The notes beneath the pieces are model-generated. The model ran no database searches and was not told the DNA's origin. It was given only the letters and a program-made list of their open reading frames with translations. Shown in pieces: positions 11,478 through 22,962 of a stretch of 64,000 bases of DNA. The position numbers and the translations under genes were made by a program. This DNA comes from Yamagishiella unicocca. Taxonomy: Eukaryota; Chlorophyta; Chlorophyceae; Chlamydomonadales; Volvocaceae. How positions within the stretch are numbered: the stretch's first letter is position 1; each line of letters starts with the position of its first letter. The stretch lies in assembly GCA_003116995.1 (NCBI GenBank), contig BDSL01000093.1, positions 248,001 to 312,000 of the forward strand. Reading direction: 5' to 3'.

Positions 11478-14400
11478 TCAAACACCCGGAGAACACTCTG
11501 ATGATTCCATACCCAGGTTCACATAACGGCACACCCGGACATCCGCCGTGGCCGCACCCCCAGCCCCCTGCACCACCCACACCACCAGACGTGCGCCCTC
11601 CAGGACCGCCCTCTGCCCTTGCCGCAGCACCGCCACCAGGTCTGGATTACCCCACGGATTAATACCCCACGGATTACCCCACGAAGTACGCCGCGAAATA
11701 CCCCGATGCACGCTGACCGCACCATCGAACTCCTCGGGCAGGCCGGCGTCTTGCCCCACCCGCATTCTGTAGCTCAAAACCACGGTGCCGTACGTCGCCG
11801 TGCCCTGCCCCCCCGTGGTCTCGTCCAGCCAGTCCGGAAGCACCACGATCACGCTTTGCTGCTGCGCCGTCAGCACCGGCAGCTGGAAGGTGTCAGACGT
11901 CACACCGGCGGGCAGCTGTGTGGTGGTCAGTGTGGCCAGCGGTGCGGCCCAGCCCAGCTGCAGCAGGTTGGGCGCACTGTAGGCGCAGCGCGTGCAGTTG
12001 CCCATTGGATCGGAGCTGTCGCTGTACTGACCACCAACTCGGGTGCTGCGGGACAGGCCGAGGCTGTAGCCCTGTATAGTTGGGAGGTTGTTGCAGTCAG
12101 GGCGATCAGGGCGGGCAAGGCGGCGGGCGGGTAGCGGGCGCGCGGCTGCTTATTTGGTGACAACATACAGGTGCCCTCGCTTGGGCCCTGTTGTAAGGAA
12201 TTGGTAGTCCAGAACCCAGGATGGGGGATGTATGGGAGCGGGGTAGGAGTAGGGGTCCGTCGGAGTTAGTTCAGGCTGGATGGCGTTCCAACACCACACT
12301 TTCAAATCATCAGCGCATGCAGGACAGGTAGGGAGGTATCATCAACAACTTACGAGCTGACGCTTCATCATGACATCGAACATATCACTTCGGACATAGG
12401 CATCGCGACCGCCGTAGCTTGAATAAAAATCGTTATTGCAACCAGTACTGGCCGGGACCAGGAACAGACGATGGCGAGGATAGCTGGTTAGCTGGGGGAA
12501 GGGTAGGGCACAGCCGAAAGTAGTAAGGGTAGAGCACACGGTTAGTTGGCGACGGATGTATACATGTATGGTAGGAGCACCAGACTCCGGCGAGTTGCAC
12601 TAACTGGTCGTGTTCCACAGCGACAATGTGGCGTGGGCCTTAGCGATATGAGGTGAATTGGTACTGGTGGCGCGAGCGTATAGGGTGTACTGATGCCCTC
12701 ACCGCCCCGCCCCCTTAACACATGCCAGGCCTGCCTAGTGCCGGCGTGATGTAATAATAATAATAATAATAATATACATGTATGGTCTCATCACTCGGTG
12801 TTCACATACATGATATGCAACAGACAAGGAACGAAGGGAAAAATCTTACATTCAAAGCACACACGGTGCTACGTACGGTGCTACGTGTGTATATACAGGG
12901 TGCTACGTGTGTATATACAGGGTTCATGCGGAGAGCGCGCGAGCGAGGATAATTAAGACCGCCGCCGGCGACCTTGCTCACCTCGGGCACCCCCAGCGCG
13001 GTGGCGTTCGCGTCAATATACCTGGCCCAGTTGTAATAGTCGCAGACCGTCCGATTGAACAAGTCGCACGGCAGCCTGACCTGTATATATATATATATTA
13101 TATGTGGTCCGCGACAATCGACGGATAATCAGAACTTCAGGTTTATATGGAGGTAGTCGTTTTTGGAGGACTCACGCGCGCGGAAAGCACCGTACCGATT
13201 GGCAATGGATAATATTGATACTTGTGGATTGAACGTCGCGGATGGCGGACGGACGGAGTTAGGGATACAGGTTGCAAACACTCACGGAGGGACGTACGCA
13301 CCCACGCACCGTGCGAACCATCGAGCTGGCCCGACTGAAGACGGCACGGCCAAAGCTGATGTTCCCCCAGTACGACTGCAAGCCGTACGGGTCGTCGTAC
13401 AGGGCCAGCTCCACGTCCGCGACGCTGTTGGACGGGCCGGTGTCACAGACGTCCAGGTTCAGGACGGCGATGCGGATGGGCACTGGCGAGGCCGGTGGCA
13501 ACACTGCTTTCACAAATGGATACATACAGCGAGCAGGGGATGGATCGGTGGCGCAGGGTATAGCGTTATGTTCTGATGTGACCGACCCAACGGCGCGGCG
13601 ACAATGGACGGACCCGCCGCAGTGGCGAAGTCGAGGGAAGCTGCTCCGTGTATGTGGTTCGTGGTTGATAGCCGGAATGAGGTGGCAGCAGCAGGCAGCA
13701 GGGGTGATGACACCAGCTAGCGCGGGGGCTGCTGTATGTGCGTGGCTTGTTTATTTGGTGATCGATGGAAACGGCCAACGAACCAAAGAGTGGTGATCGA
13801 TGGAAACGGCCAACGAACCAAAGAGTGGCGGTGATGGCGGCGCATTCACAATCCCGCACGGGTGGATGGATGGGAGCGACGACAGACCAGTGTGCGGGTC
13901 CTCACCCCATTCCTTCATCCCCATTATTCCACCACGTACGGAACCTACTCAGCAGTCCTGAAGCACGAGGGCACCACTGTGTCGGGTCCTGGTAGTCTGG
14001 GGAGGAGGGCTGCTGGGCGGAGCAACCAGTGAACCCAAACATCTGCTGGCCAGGCCCTGCTGGTGGCTTCAGTCCATTCCCGCAGCTGAATGCGGCGCAG
14101 GCCAACTTACGGTGGCACTCGCCCTGGACGGGGGGATTGCGCGCGGCAGGGTCATTCGTTCGTTCCATGGGTAAGGTGCGTGTGTGCGGGCGGACTTGGC
14201 GGTTCATTGAGTCTAGTTGCATGGAGTGAAGGACCACGCATGCACTAGCCTCGTAGTCAACATCGCTCGCTGCATGCCCCACCCGCCGCCGCCCGTTATC
14301 ACCTGCAGACACGTGCTCTGGCCTGCTAGTGTCAAGCACTGGGGTGTCTGAGGGGACGTAGACGACGTCGTCATGTTGGGGGATAGCCGAATGACGGAGT

Positions 14401-17400
14401 CCAGGCCGAACTGGCACTGCCAACCCGCGGACCGAGCCTCCTTTTCCGCCGCCACAGCCGCGGCTTCGCTGCCCTTTATCATCCTCCACGCCAGCGAGAG
14501 CTGCGAGTCGGATCACGTCGGGCGGGGATGCATGCCATTATTCAGCTAATGATTACCCAACACAGCATATTTTGTTCGGAAGGAAAGTACAAAGTACAAA
14601 GGCTAACGATTCCACACCATTATTGGCCCAATTGAACCCGTTGTAACGTGTATTACTACCATCGGCCATTTGCTTGGCTGACGTCGTCTATAAACAAATT
14701 GCAAGGTTCTACGGTGCCGACTATTTGCGTCTGCTGTGGAGGAATCCGCACACGGCACAGAGTGACTCCCTGAACGTGTGTTGTTTACTATTGACCGCAA
14801 AAAATGAATAGCGCCGAGAACTCCACGGATGGTTGATGAACAGACCGGCAGACGGCGATTCCTTGTAGGAAGGCGGAGGAGTGATGATATATATATAGCG
14901 GCGTTATATATCTTGGACCAGATAAACATCGGACCAGATAATAAACATCTTATATATATAAGATGTCTATCTATCTATCTATATATAATATATGCACTCA
15001 CCTGTGTCAGGTACTGCCCAGCAGTGCCATGTATGGCCTCCAAACGGTAGGCGCCTATGGGGCAGGGCGAGGCCAGCCGCGGACCATAGACCTCATTACG
15101 GCCCAGCGTCACGACGCGGCCGAAGTTGGTGGTTAACATCATGCCGTCTTCCACATACCTACATGCAGCAGGGGCGGGGATCGATGTTACAATGTTGTGT
15201 ACGGGCGACGATGCATGCACAACAGTAGTGTTTGAAGTGCCCCTATGTGCACTACTGCTAGCTACCCAGTCCGTCCACAACCTGCGCCCTGCCACAGATA
15301 GGTAGATAGAGCAGCTCTCTATCTGCAGAAGTAAGGTGTGGTGCAGCTCATTAGCGTGCGAGCCGGCTGTCCTGTCCGGCGGAGCCGGCATTCAGTTCTC
15401 ATAAATCCTTGTCCTTTCATTCATTATCTGGTCACGGCCCGCGGGCGCTGCGGGTCAGTCGAGCGGCAGCGACGGATCTTGGAGCCCATGGATGGCGGCC
15501 TCCGTCGTGATGGCTGGGTTCATCACAGTCGCAGCGATACCGCAGCTGCTGGCATGGCATCGCTTGAAGACAGCCTGCAACATACATGCATCGACGCCTC
15601 CGCCGACGCAATAATATGCCAGCAGGCCGCATGCGTCCCTAATAGCTACTCACCCTCCAATAACAGCAGCTACAACAACCTCGCCAGCATCCAGCACCAG
15701 CTCAGAGTTTATAACCCCGCTCATGCCGCCATGCATGGGGCCCCAAGTACCCCCAAAAGCCACCTGCAAGTATACATACATGGGCGGGGTGCGTGGCCGG
15801 CGGGATAGATGGGCGGGTTGTCAATAATCGCTCTGCTGCACTTTATTTAGCACGAAGAGATTGGGAACTACGTAACATGGAACGCACGTATGTACGTATA
15901 CATCAGCAAGCTGGGTGCCGTGGTTGGTGTCTATGCTAATTCTTTGTTTCAGGGTCGAGCAACTTACTTCCCAGACGGTAAAAAGTTGACGCTGCAATGC
16001 GAGGTACTGAAAAGTGTGGCTGCGTTACATTACTCGATCGATCGGGCTGGGCAGACTCCAATTCCATCCGCCATGCACATGCATCCTCGCTGTCCACCTA
16101 TCGGCGGTACAAGAGCAGCAGGTTCACTCACCCTGCCTCATCACTTGCAGGCAACACTGTGTACTGCCCTCCACTGTGTACCCGCCGCGGGTGTTGCCCT
16201 AGGTACATCGCTCGTTCGGCATGCATGTCGGCAAAATCCATGCCATAAATAATATACTAGCCACAAATTCTAGCAGCCCACTGCCTACTACTACGCACTA
16301 GATAGCTGTAGCGCCAAGCCTCCTATGCATGGGGACCTGGCTGCTGCTATATGTTTTAACTCTGGACGACGGTTGACTGATACCTTACTTGGTGCGTGGT
16401 TTCGTTATTTGCCGTTATTTGGTGCGCGCGGTGCGGCAGGGTTTCTGCTGTCTTCCGTCTCCATCCTTCTGTAACAAGTACGTCCTACTCTTATACAAGT
16501 ATGTAAAGCGTTAACCACGCGCACGCGCACCAATCCCAACCAGAATTTTAAACAAGCAAGCCAGGAGCAAACAAAGAAAGTAGAGAGTTTCCTTATGCCC
16601 GCCCGCACCTGTATGGCAGTAAGCCGGTACCCTCCTGTTGAATAGAAACGGATTCCGCTCAACTGGAGTTGCGCGCCTGTTGTGGCAGCTGGCGGCGTCT
16701 CGTTGAACACGGCGTCGCCTCCCCAGCCGAAGGGTCCCATCACCACGGAAGGCAGTGGCAGGTCCACCATGGACCACACAAATGCAATGGCGTCCAGGTA
16801 CAGGTTGGAGATGCCTGTACGTGTATGTGCGTGTGGATGTATGTACACATGCAGAAGCCGTTATTAGTCGGTACATTTCCAGCAGGGGTTTGAAGTAATT
16901 AGTCACAATGCGTGAATGACACATACATACAGCAATGTAGTTACTGTGGTCACCGTACTAAGAACTGTACTCGTGTGAAGTGCCTAAGTGGGTCATCATA
17001 AGGATTAGGTAGATAGGAACTGCATCGAACACAGCGTTGCTGCTGTCATACATGCATCGGGGGCCTGCGTGGGAATGGCTATGGATTCGCGTTTGGTGTG
17101 TGTTTCCCTTTGGTTTCTTTTTCGGGTTCGGTTAACTCTTGGATGCAGGGTGCCGGTACGTAGTTGGTTTGCACGGTCTAAATACCTTTGATGGCGACGA
17201 GGCGAGGCTGCTGGCCGACAGGCACGCATGGTGTGGCGGTTGTGGGGCTCGAGCCGCCGCCCTTGTTACCCAACACCTGGTGACAGGCAATGGTTAGGTT
17301 AGTCGGCGTCGGTGCGTGGGCCGGTAATAAGGAATGCCAGCATACCTACACAGGGTGGGCAGGGCTAATTACATTATTACCCATGCTAGCTGTCCCCTGC

Positions 17401-18758
17401 CCACGGACCTGCTGCCGGCCGGAGCTCGTGACCAGCTTGATGCCATCAACGTACTGGCTGTACCATACGGTGACTGACACCACGTACTCGCCTGGCGCCA
17501 GGACAAGGGTGCTGTTGAGGCTGCCGCCGGCACCACCGTGGCGGGGAGCGGTGGTGCACCCGTACGTGACCTGGAGGCGGTAGGTGGAGGGAGAGCGGCG
17601 GGCAAGTCGGCGAGCGCCACGATGAATGCTATGTTGCCAAGCAACGCAGCACGGGTCCGCGAACCGTGCGTGGAGACATCGCTTGCCAGCCATACATAGC
17701 ATACCGGCAGCCTCTCCCGTCGGGGACCAGCATTCAATCAGCAGGTAGGGTAGGATACGATAGCTTGATTGGCTGCGATTACCTGGATAGAGTCAATCCA
17801 CTGTCCGGACGACATGACGGTTATGGCCAAGATAGGCTCTACTGCAAACGTTGTGTCATCGAAACTGTAAGCCGATCCTGACAGCCCTCCACCAAAGGGC
17901 CCCTGCTCCAAGCTTGCACAGGTTGCTTTGCCGAAGGTAGACCGCAGGGCAGGTGCGCTCGGGAGACTTTGCTTTTGCGGGGGTGGCTTGCGAGAGGGTG
18001 GCTTGTGAGAGGGTGGCTTGCGAGAGGGTGGCTTGTGATGAGAGGGTGGCTTGGGCTCCGGCGGGTCTTGGGCGAGGGCGGCTTGGGAGAAGGCGCCTTG
18101 CTCACCTGCGCATGAAGCAGGCAGATCGAAGTGCATCCATCGCTGCTGGATGGCCCCCTCGCTCGAGTACGGTTTTGGCCTGCCCAACCTCGCTGTGCCT
18201 TTATTTAGGTACGCCACCGACCTAAGCAACAACCGAAAAATTAACCGAAAAATTAAATGACCCAGCAGCCATAGGACCCTGAGAGGCGATGTGGCGATGT
18301 TTGTAACAGTCTTCCCTAGGAGCGAGTTTTCGTATCATGGACGAAAACGACATGAATTGCTATTCACTACCGGTGGCGCGAGCGTATAGGGTGCACTGAC
18401 ACTCTCACCGCCCTGCCCCCTTAACACACGCAAGGCCTAGCGCCAGCGTAACCTTAATTATTATTATTATTGCCATTCACTAAATGGCAATAATAATAAT
18501 AATAATTGTTACGGCGAAGTATACAAATTGACATCGATGACAAGCAAGGAGAACCCACACATCCGGTTACCTAGCCGAGCCAATCTACCACTGCCGAGCA
18601 GTAGAAGATGAAATAAATAGCGAGATACTGCAGACGTCCTAACCGCGCCCGCCGGACCCGCACTCACCATGTGCCGCTGCAAAACTGGGTGCTGATGATG
18701 AACCGCCAGCGGTCACCAAGATCGCGACCACAACGGCACACGCAAGTCGCAAGTGCAT
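11478..18758 (-). CDS. Jacalin x2 / M11 pseudo-metalloprotease, copy B, complete
   Basis: Exons in transcript order: 18758-18668, 18105-17783, 17570-17409, 17276-17186, 16814-16609, 15763-15654, 15158-15002, 14500-14303, 14123-13949, 13506-13310, 13080-12982, 12491-12354, 12071-11478. All junctions are GT-AG and phases close to 846 residues. A signal peptide (MHLRLACAVVVAILVTAGG) is followed by a KPPSR/KPPSH linker (about 46-72), jacalin domain 1 (about 98-222), jacalin domain 2 (about 240-380) and the M11 region. The zinc motif reads R647 Q648 L G Y651 S L G654 L S R657. All three His and the Glu of HExxHxxGxxH are gone, although the DPMG turn remains. Relative to copy A, ten residues before the motif are missing in frame, and a short NPWG repeat is inserted near the C-terminus. 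It is probably a secreted, catalytically dead decoy or lectin; a young pseudogene is the alternative. Confidence 0.85.
12559..12786 (+). mobile_element. About 200-bp (TAA)n-tailed SINE-like element with 14-bp target duplication
   Basis: The insert at 12573-12772 is flanked by perfect TATACATGTATGGT repeats (12559-12572 and 12773-12786). The 5' half (AGGAGCACCAGACTCCGGCG) is shared with the minus-strand copy at 20811-21003; the 3' half is the common TGGCGCGAGCG block. It lies in the intron between exons 11 and 12 of copy B. I could not identify convincing tRNA A and B boxes. Confidence 0.85.
18359..18482 (+). mobile_element. Short (ATT)n-tailed retroposon, third copy
   Basis: The insert spans about 18370-18471 and starts CCGGTGGCGCGAGCG, nearly the same point as the copy at 1237. 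Flanks are GCTATTCACTA (18359-18369) and GCCATTCACTA (18472-18482), 10 of 11 identical, the expected target duplication. Confidence 0.75.
18456..18507. repeat. ATT/AAT hairpin
   Basis: The tail of the retroposon at 18370 runs straight into an inverted (AAT)n. The arms are AATTATTATTATTATTG plus CCATT and its complement AATGGCAATAATAATAATAA, with a loop of about five bases. The second AAT run may be the tail of an opposed, otherwise lost insertion. Confidence 0.7.
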
Positions 18759-20388
18759 GTTTCCAACGGGCAGTTGCACCAGCGCGGCCAGGAGCCTGCG
18801 CGTTTCAGTTTGGCGTGTTACATACATCGACATACGATTTATGGTACATGTATGCGTAGCGTATTTCCTTCGTCATTTATGCAGCATACATTCGCCCGGC
18901 CCCGCCCTGGGGTACGTAGGAACGCCACGGCTACCTGCTCCTACCTTATTTCAGGTTCAACGTCGCTATTGCTTGGGCCTGCAGGTAGGTCCACCGCTGT
19001 TGTTTCACGGCACTGCCTCTCCACGCCTCAGTAGACTCCTCTCCTTGTGTACTTCTCCTCACGTAAAGTCCGCAGCCGGCGGCACAACCAGCAGATATCT
19101 ACGTAGCACGGAACGGTACAGTAATTTAGCGGGGACGTAGCGCTAGTTTATGTACTTGCTTACTTTGGCGGAGCAAAGAAAATGCCGTACATAAGCCCCA
19201 TCCAAGCGCTTATTATGAATGGGATATACCCCCATCCAAGCACGGGCACTTATGAAGTTGCTTGTCGATCGTATGTTGTTGTAACGATTACAGTGGGTTC
19301 CAGACCAATAGGTAGAACCATCGGGCGCATCGCCTGACACTGAACAAGACGGAGGAAACACATACCGACATGCACCGAAACAAAGGCAAACCACCAGAAC
19401 ACCAAGTTGACAGGCCGTAGGCATACAGAGCAGCAGCCAGCACCCCAGGGGGAATTTGCACTAGAGGCTCCCCTATCAGGAACTGGCCGCCAACCAACCT
19501 AACAGCCCAGCACCCGACGAACCAGTGAAGCGCCGCAACGATGCAAACATCGGAACCCGCCACCTCTCATCCCATAAGGCACGGACCCCTAGCAGGGCTC
19601 AACACGCTTATATAGCCAGAAAGTATGAAGCACGGGAAACCCCGCTCCCCAAGACAACCCGAGCCGATCAGGAATCCACCAGTACCTCAGCCGGTCCCCC
19701 GCACACAAGGCGATTGGCGACCACCCGCAAGAAAGGATGCCGAGACCCCACTGCATCCCAGCCTTTCTGGGGAAGCCCCAGCGCAGCAAAGCCCCTCAGA
19801 AGGGCCCAAAACTCCACCACCCCACGGCGAACGGCGCGATCCAGAAGACCACTACCCGTATGTATGGAATTATAGGCGAACCGAGGTGCATGTGATAGAG
19901 TAGCTAGGACAGTAGGTGCCGCGAGCTGCTGAGGATGGGCCGGGGCCTGCGTCTGCTCTCCTCATCTTGCTCCGGTCAGTGACGAACGAACGTAAGAAAT
20001 GTTACGAAAAACATGTTTATGCCCCTACATACGTACATCTTTCGGCGATTGCGCCACCGGTTGCCCAGCCAGCGAGAAGCCATTGCAGGACGGAGGCCCC
20101 ACCAGCGATGCATGGCTGCATTCCGTAACAGAACCCGCCGTGGACGGAGGGAGGGAGGGGTGATTGACGCTTGATCATACATGAATGCGTACGAAACAAA
20201 CGGTTGCCTCAAGCGGATACATGTTAGGAAGCACAGTCCTAGGAAGAGAAACATCGCTTATATCCAAACCGCTAACGTACGTACAGGGTCGGTGGTGGAC
20301 ATACTATCGTTGCCATACATCCCGGCCATATCATCTATCATCATCCGTTGAAGTGCGACCAGCCTTTCCTAGCTGCGCCTTGTTTAAG
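18759..20388. other. Upstream region of copy B and intergenic repeats, no gene recognised
   Basis: The copy B promoter would lie just right of 18758, but no clear motif is evident. The 20205-20345 stretch (CTCAAGCGGATACATGTTA ... CCATACATCC) is shared with 41785-41930 and, in part, 31535-31600. Nothing else is supported. Confidence 0.5.
19275..19356 (+). repeat. TGTTGTAACGRTTACAGTGG family, long form
   Basis: The sequence GTTGTTGTAACGATTACAG leads into GTGGGTTCCAGACCAATAGG, then GTAGAACCATCGGGCGCATC and GCCTGACACTGAACAAGACG. The same about-75-bp order recurs at 36464-36540 (minus), 50822-50897 and 51278-51350, and in short forms at 36867, 38640, 50543 and 51925. Confidence 0.8.
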
Positions 20389-20535
20389 GAGAATGCGAGG
20401 ATTACAAGTAAGGGAACCAGAACGGCTACAAGCGCGGAAGCGCAACCAGGCGGGCCCGATGGGCCAGACCACGACACAGATCACTGGGCAAAAGAGCCCG
20501 CCCTCACCGGCCGCGCGGGAAGGGGCAAAAGCCGT
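20389..20535 (-). mobile_element. L1-like 3'-end repeat
   Basis: This block (minus-strand end CTCGCATTCTCC, containing GGCGGGCCCGATGGGCC on the plus strand) recurs at 25240, 25513, 25571 and 40820. At 40818-41700 it lies downstream of a degraded reverse-transcriptase C-terminus on the minus strand, so it is best read as the 3' UTR of that LINE. Confidence 0.6.
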
Positions 20536-21890
20536 GGGCCATTGTAGCGGGATTCCCCCCAGACGAGCTCGTATAAAACTACCGCCGATGCCGAATTTAG
20601 TGTGTACACGGGTCGGACGAGCAGCACAGACGGAACGCAGAGCCAAATGACCGAATGCAAAATAAATGGCGAACCCTACCCTAAAAGGCAAAAATACAAG
20701 CGAGCGTCGGGAAGCCGCGCGGAGAATGCTCGTCATGCCATTCCCTGCTGGAAAAAGCCGAGATCGTATGTGAAGAGGGCCGACACCGTGTAATACGCGC
20801 ACCGAGCCCCTATTATTATTATTATTACATTACGCCGGCACTAGGCCTGGCATGTTGTTAAGGGGGCGGGGCGGTGAGGGCATCAGTACACCCTATACGC
20901 TCGCGCCACCAGTACCAATCCACCTCATATCGCTAAGGCCCACGCCACATTATCGCTGTGGAACACGACCAGTTAGTGCAACTCGCCGGAGGCTGGTGCT
21001 CCTGCCACATCCCTAACTCATATTTGTATCAATTTTTGAGATTCAAGCGCTCTCCGGAAACCGGTCTTCCGCCAGCTCCATGTCCAGCATGCTGCCATGC
21101 TTGGTGTACTTGAGTGTACTTGATGGTTGAGCCGCCCGTAGGACGCACACGCTCCCGTCTCTGGCCTAAGCCCCAACACTTCATACTAGAGTTAGTCCTC
21201 CCTAACCACACCGATGGCTATTGGCTGCCCGCACCATCGGGATCGGCGGCAGGATCCGAGCCCCTACATTCTACCGCCGATGCCGAAAAGTAGTGGCCGG
21301 AGAAACAGCTGAGACGGGCCGCATTTCCGCTCGGCCGGGAGCACAATAAAAGTCCCAGGTACACAAACTTTACAGCGGGGCCTGGGAAGCTGCGCGCAAA
21401 AAGATCGCAAAATGACCGGGAAACAGCAGCCGCGAACGGACAGGATTGCCGCCTGGCAGATGCAAATCAATGCATACCCCTAACAGGCATTTTTTAGAGC
21501 AGGTGGGCCGGACGAGCGCAACTCACAGTGCCTTACAACGCAAGAGGACTAGCAGCATGATGTCCATGGTACCAAATTGGGTTCGCAATAGAAGTATGCT
21601 AGCAGCCGGGGGCCGATAGATGTAAGACAGCGCCATCTGACAAAGCTGCGCGAATGCGCCAGGCGCATTCGCCTGGCTGGTAGTAGTGGCGCACAACAGC
21701 GCGCGGGTTCCCCACAAGAATGAGAACCCAGCAGGTACGCCAAGGCCAGTCGACAAGTCCCGGACAGCATCTGACAGCACGCGATCCCATCCTCCACACG
21801 CCCTTCCATCCACGCATACTAAACCGAAAATAACATACCCGATCACCTCCTTCACGAAGAAAACGGTTCCCGTTTATCGGTGCTGAATGG
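20536..21890. repeat. Long repeat B, left copy
   Basis: Starting at CCATTGTAGCGGGATT, this segment matches 25779-27340 in order over several blocks: CTACCGCCGATGCCG, CAAGCGAGCGTCGGGA, GGCCGGAGAAACAGCTGAGA, CGCGAACGGACAGGATTGCC and CTTCACGAAGAA. It is interrupted by the SINE at 20811-21003. The minus strand holds an open stretch, 21523-21855, containing VDGRACGGWD, which has a diverged counterpart near 27057. The two copies flank about 3.9 kb and are direct repeats, so an LTR-like role is possible but TG...CA ends were not seen. Confidence 0.7.
20811..21003 (-). mobile_element. About 200-bp SINE-like element, minus strand
   Basis: The reverse complement runs AGGAGCACCAGCCTCCGGCG ... ACTGGTGGCGCGAGCG ... 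GTAATAATAATAATAATAG, the same order as the element at 12573-12772. It splits the left copy of repeat B after CACCGAGCCCC; the right copy is uninterrupted at that point, so this insertion is younger than the duplication. No clear target duplication was found. Confidence 0.8.
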
Positions 21891-22368
21891 AGTTTAATGT
21901 CTGCGTGTCTGGAACTCTGACACAGAGCTGTACGGAATGTTGCCTAAACATGATAGTAGGGTTATGGTAGATTACGCTACCTGTTACGATCTGTAAACAC
22001 TCACCTGGAATATCAAACGGCATCCCATTCCCCAACGCTGATAAAAAGGCTCTCGACTATAGACAGCATATATCATCTTAGCGGTACAACATGCGTCTTC
22101 AACTCGCGTAGACGCAATTCTTCAACAGTCGAAGACGCTTTGTCTTCAACAGTCGAAGAAAATCCTTAAACTTAAACACCACACTATATGCCTCAAACAA
22201 CGCGTAATTGTTGCGTCAAGGACTGCAAGCACCCAGAAAGTAGGCTCAACTGGTGCATTGGTCCTTCACTACTCCGGAACCTTTGGAACCTCCACGAAAC
22301 TAGAGCTTATTTAACTGAAAACTAGAGCTTATTTAACTGACGAGGATCTCGAGGATCTGAAAGAGCGC
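21891..22368. other. AT-rich spacer with palindromic GAAGAC/GTCTTC words
   Basis: It contains the left 47-bp inverted repeat at 22092-22138 and two GTCTTCAACAGTCGAAGA copies (22121-22160). The sequence CTAGAGCTTATTTAACTGA is repeated at about 22301 and 22324. No gene is evident. Confidence 0.6.
22092..22138 (+). repeat. 47-bp inverted repeat, left arm
   Basis: TGCGTCTTCAACTCGCG is followed by AGACGCAATTCTTCAACAGT and ends CGAAGACGC. Its reverse complement lies at 27518-27564 with two mismatches. Similar CTATAG-rich sequence lies outside both arms. Confidence 0.75.
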
Positions 22369-22650
22369 GTGCGCTCTCAGCGCGGCCAGGGCTGCTTGAC
22401 AGGTCCTGATACATGTTTCCGCCAGCAATGTTTTGGACGGCATGACCTACTTGAGTTGAATAACAGTTGGTACCTTGGTGAAACCAACAAGGACGAGAAG
22501 AGTTATATGATCAGGGACATCCGCCACTTCGCGTGCGACAACTGCCTCACTGACGTCCTAGGTAGCAAGGATGTCAAGTATACGGATGCGTCAGGTAAAT
22601 TCCTGAAGCCATCAGGCTCTTACTTTTCAATTTTGAATTTGAGACAATAG
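22369..22650 (+). CDS. Unrecognised Cys/His-containing ORF fragment
   Basis: An open stretch of about 93 codons lacks an ATG at its start, so it is an exon or a remnant. It contains CLTGPDTCFRQQCFGRHDL and HFACDNC, a Cys/His pattern that could bind zinc, and a C-terminus ending SYFSILNLRQ. Composition looks protein-like rather than random. It lies just right of the 47-bp inverted repeat and is divergent from the minus-strand coiled-coil gene. No family is assigned. Confidence 0.35.
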   Translation: MRSQRGQGCLTGPDTCFRQQCFGRHDLLELNNSWYLGETNKDEKSYMIRDIRHFACDNCLTDVLGSKDVKYTDASGKFLKPSGSYFSILNLRQ

Positions 22651-22654
22651 GTTA

Positions 22655-22850
22655 ACGGCGGACTGCTATGCGCATCTTCAGCCCTCGGCGTGTCTGCAGC
22701 TGTCGAGGACGTGCCTGCTAGGGTCGAAGGATTGAGGCGTGATGGACAATAGGTTAAAGGCGGACTGCTATGCGCATCTTCAGCCCTCGAGGGCGTGTCT
22801 GCAGCTGTCGAGGACGTGTCTTCTAGGGTCGAAGGATTGAGGCGTAGACA
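22655..22850. repeat. Two-unit direct repeat of about 95 bp
   Basis: AATAGGTTAACGGCGGACTG and AATAGGTTAAAGGCGGACTG start two copies. Each runs through CTATGCGCATCTTCAGCCCT and CTGCAGCTGTCGAGGACGTG to GGGTCGAAGGATTGAGGCGT. The words TCTTCAGCCCT and GTCGAGGACG echo the minisatellite at 24620-24790. Confidence 0.85.
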
Positions 22851-22962
22851 CTGTTACATTCACCAGGGATTGCAGAGTACACGGTATTGTCTGTTAAGTA
22901 TGGGCTTCAACCCATCCATCATTGTTGGGAAGGAACCACACGTGAGTTACACGCCAAATGTC

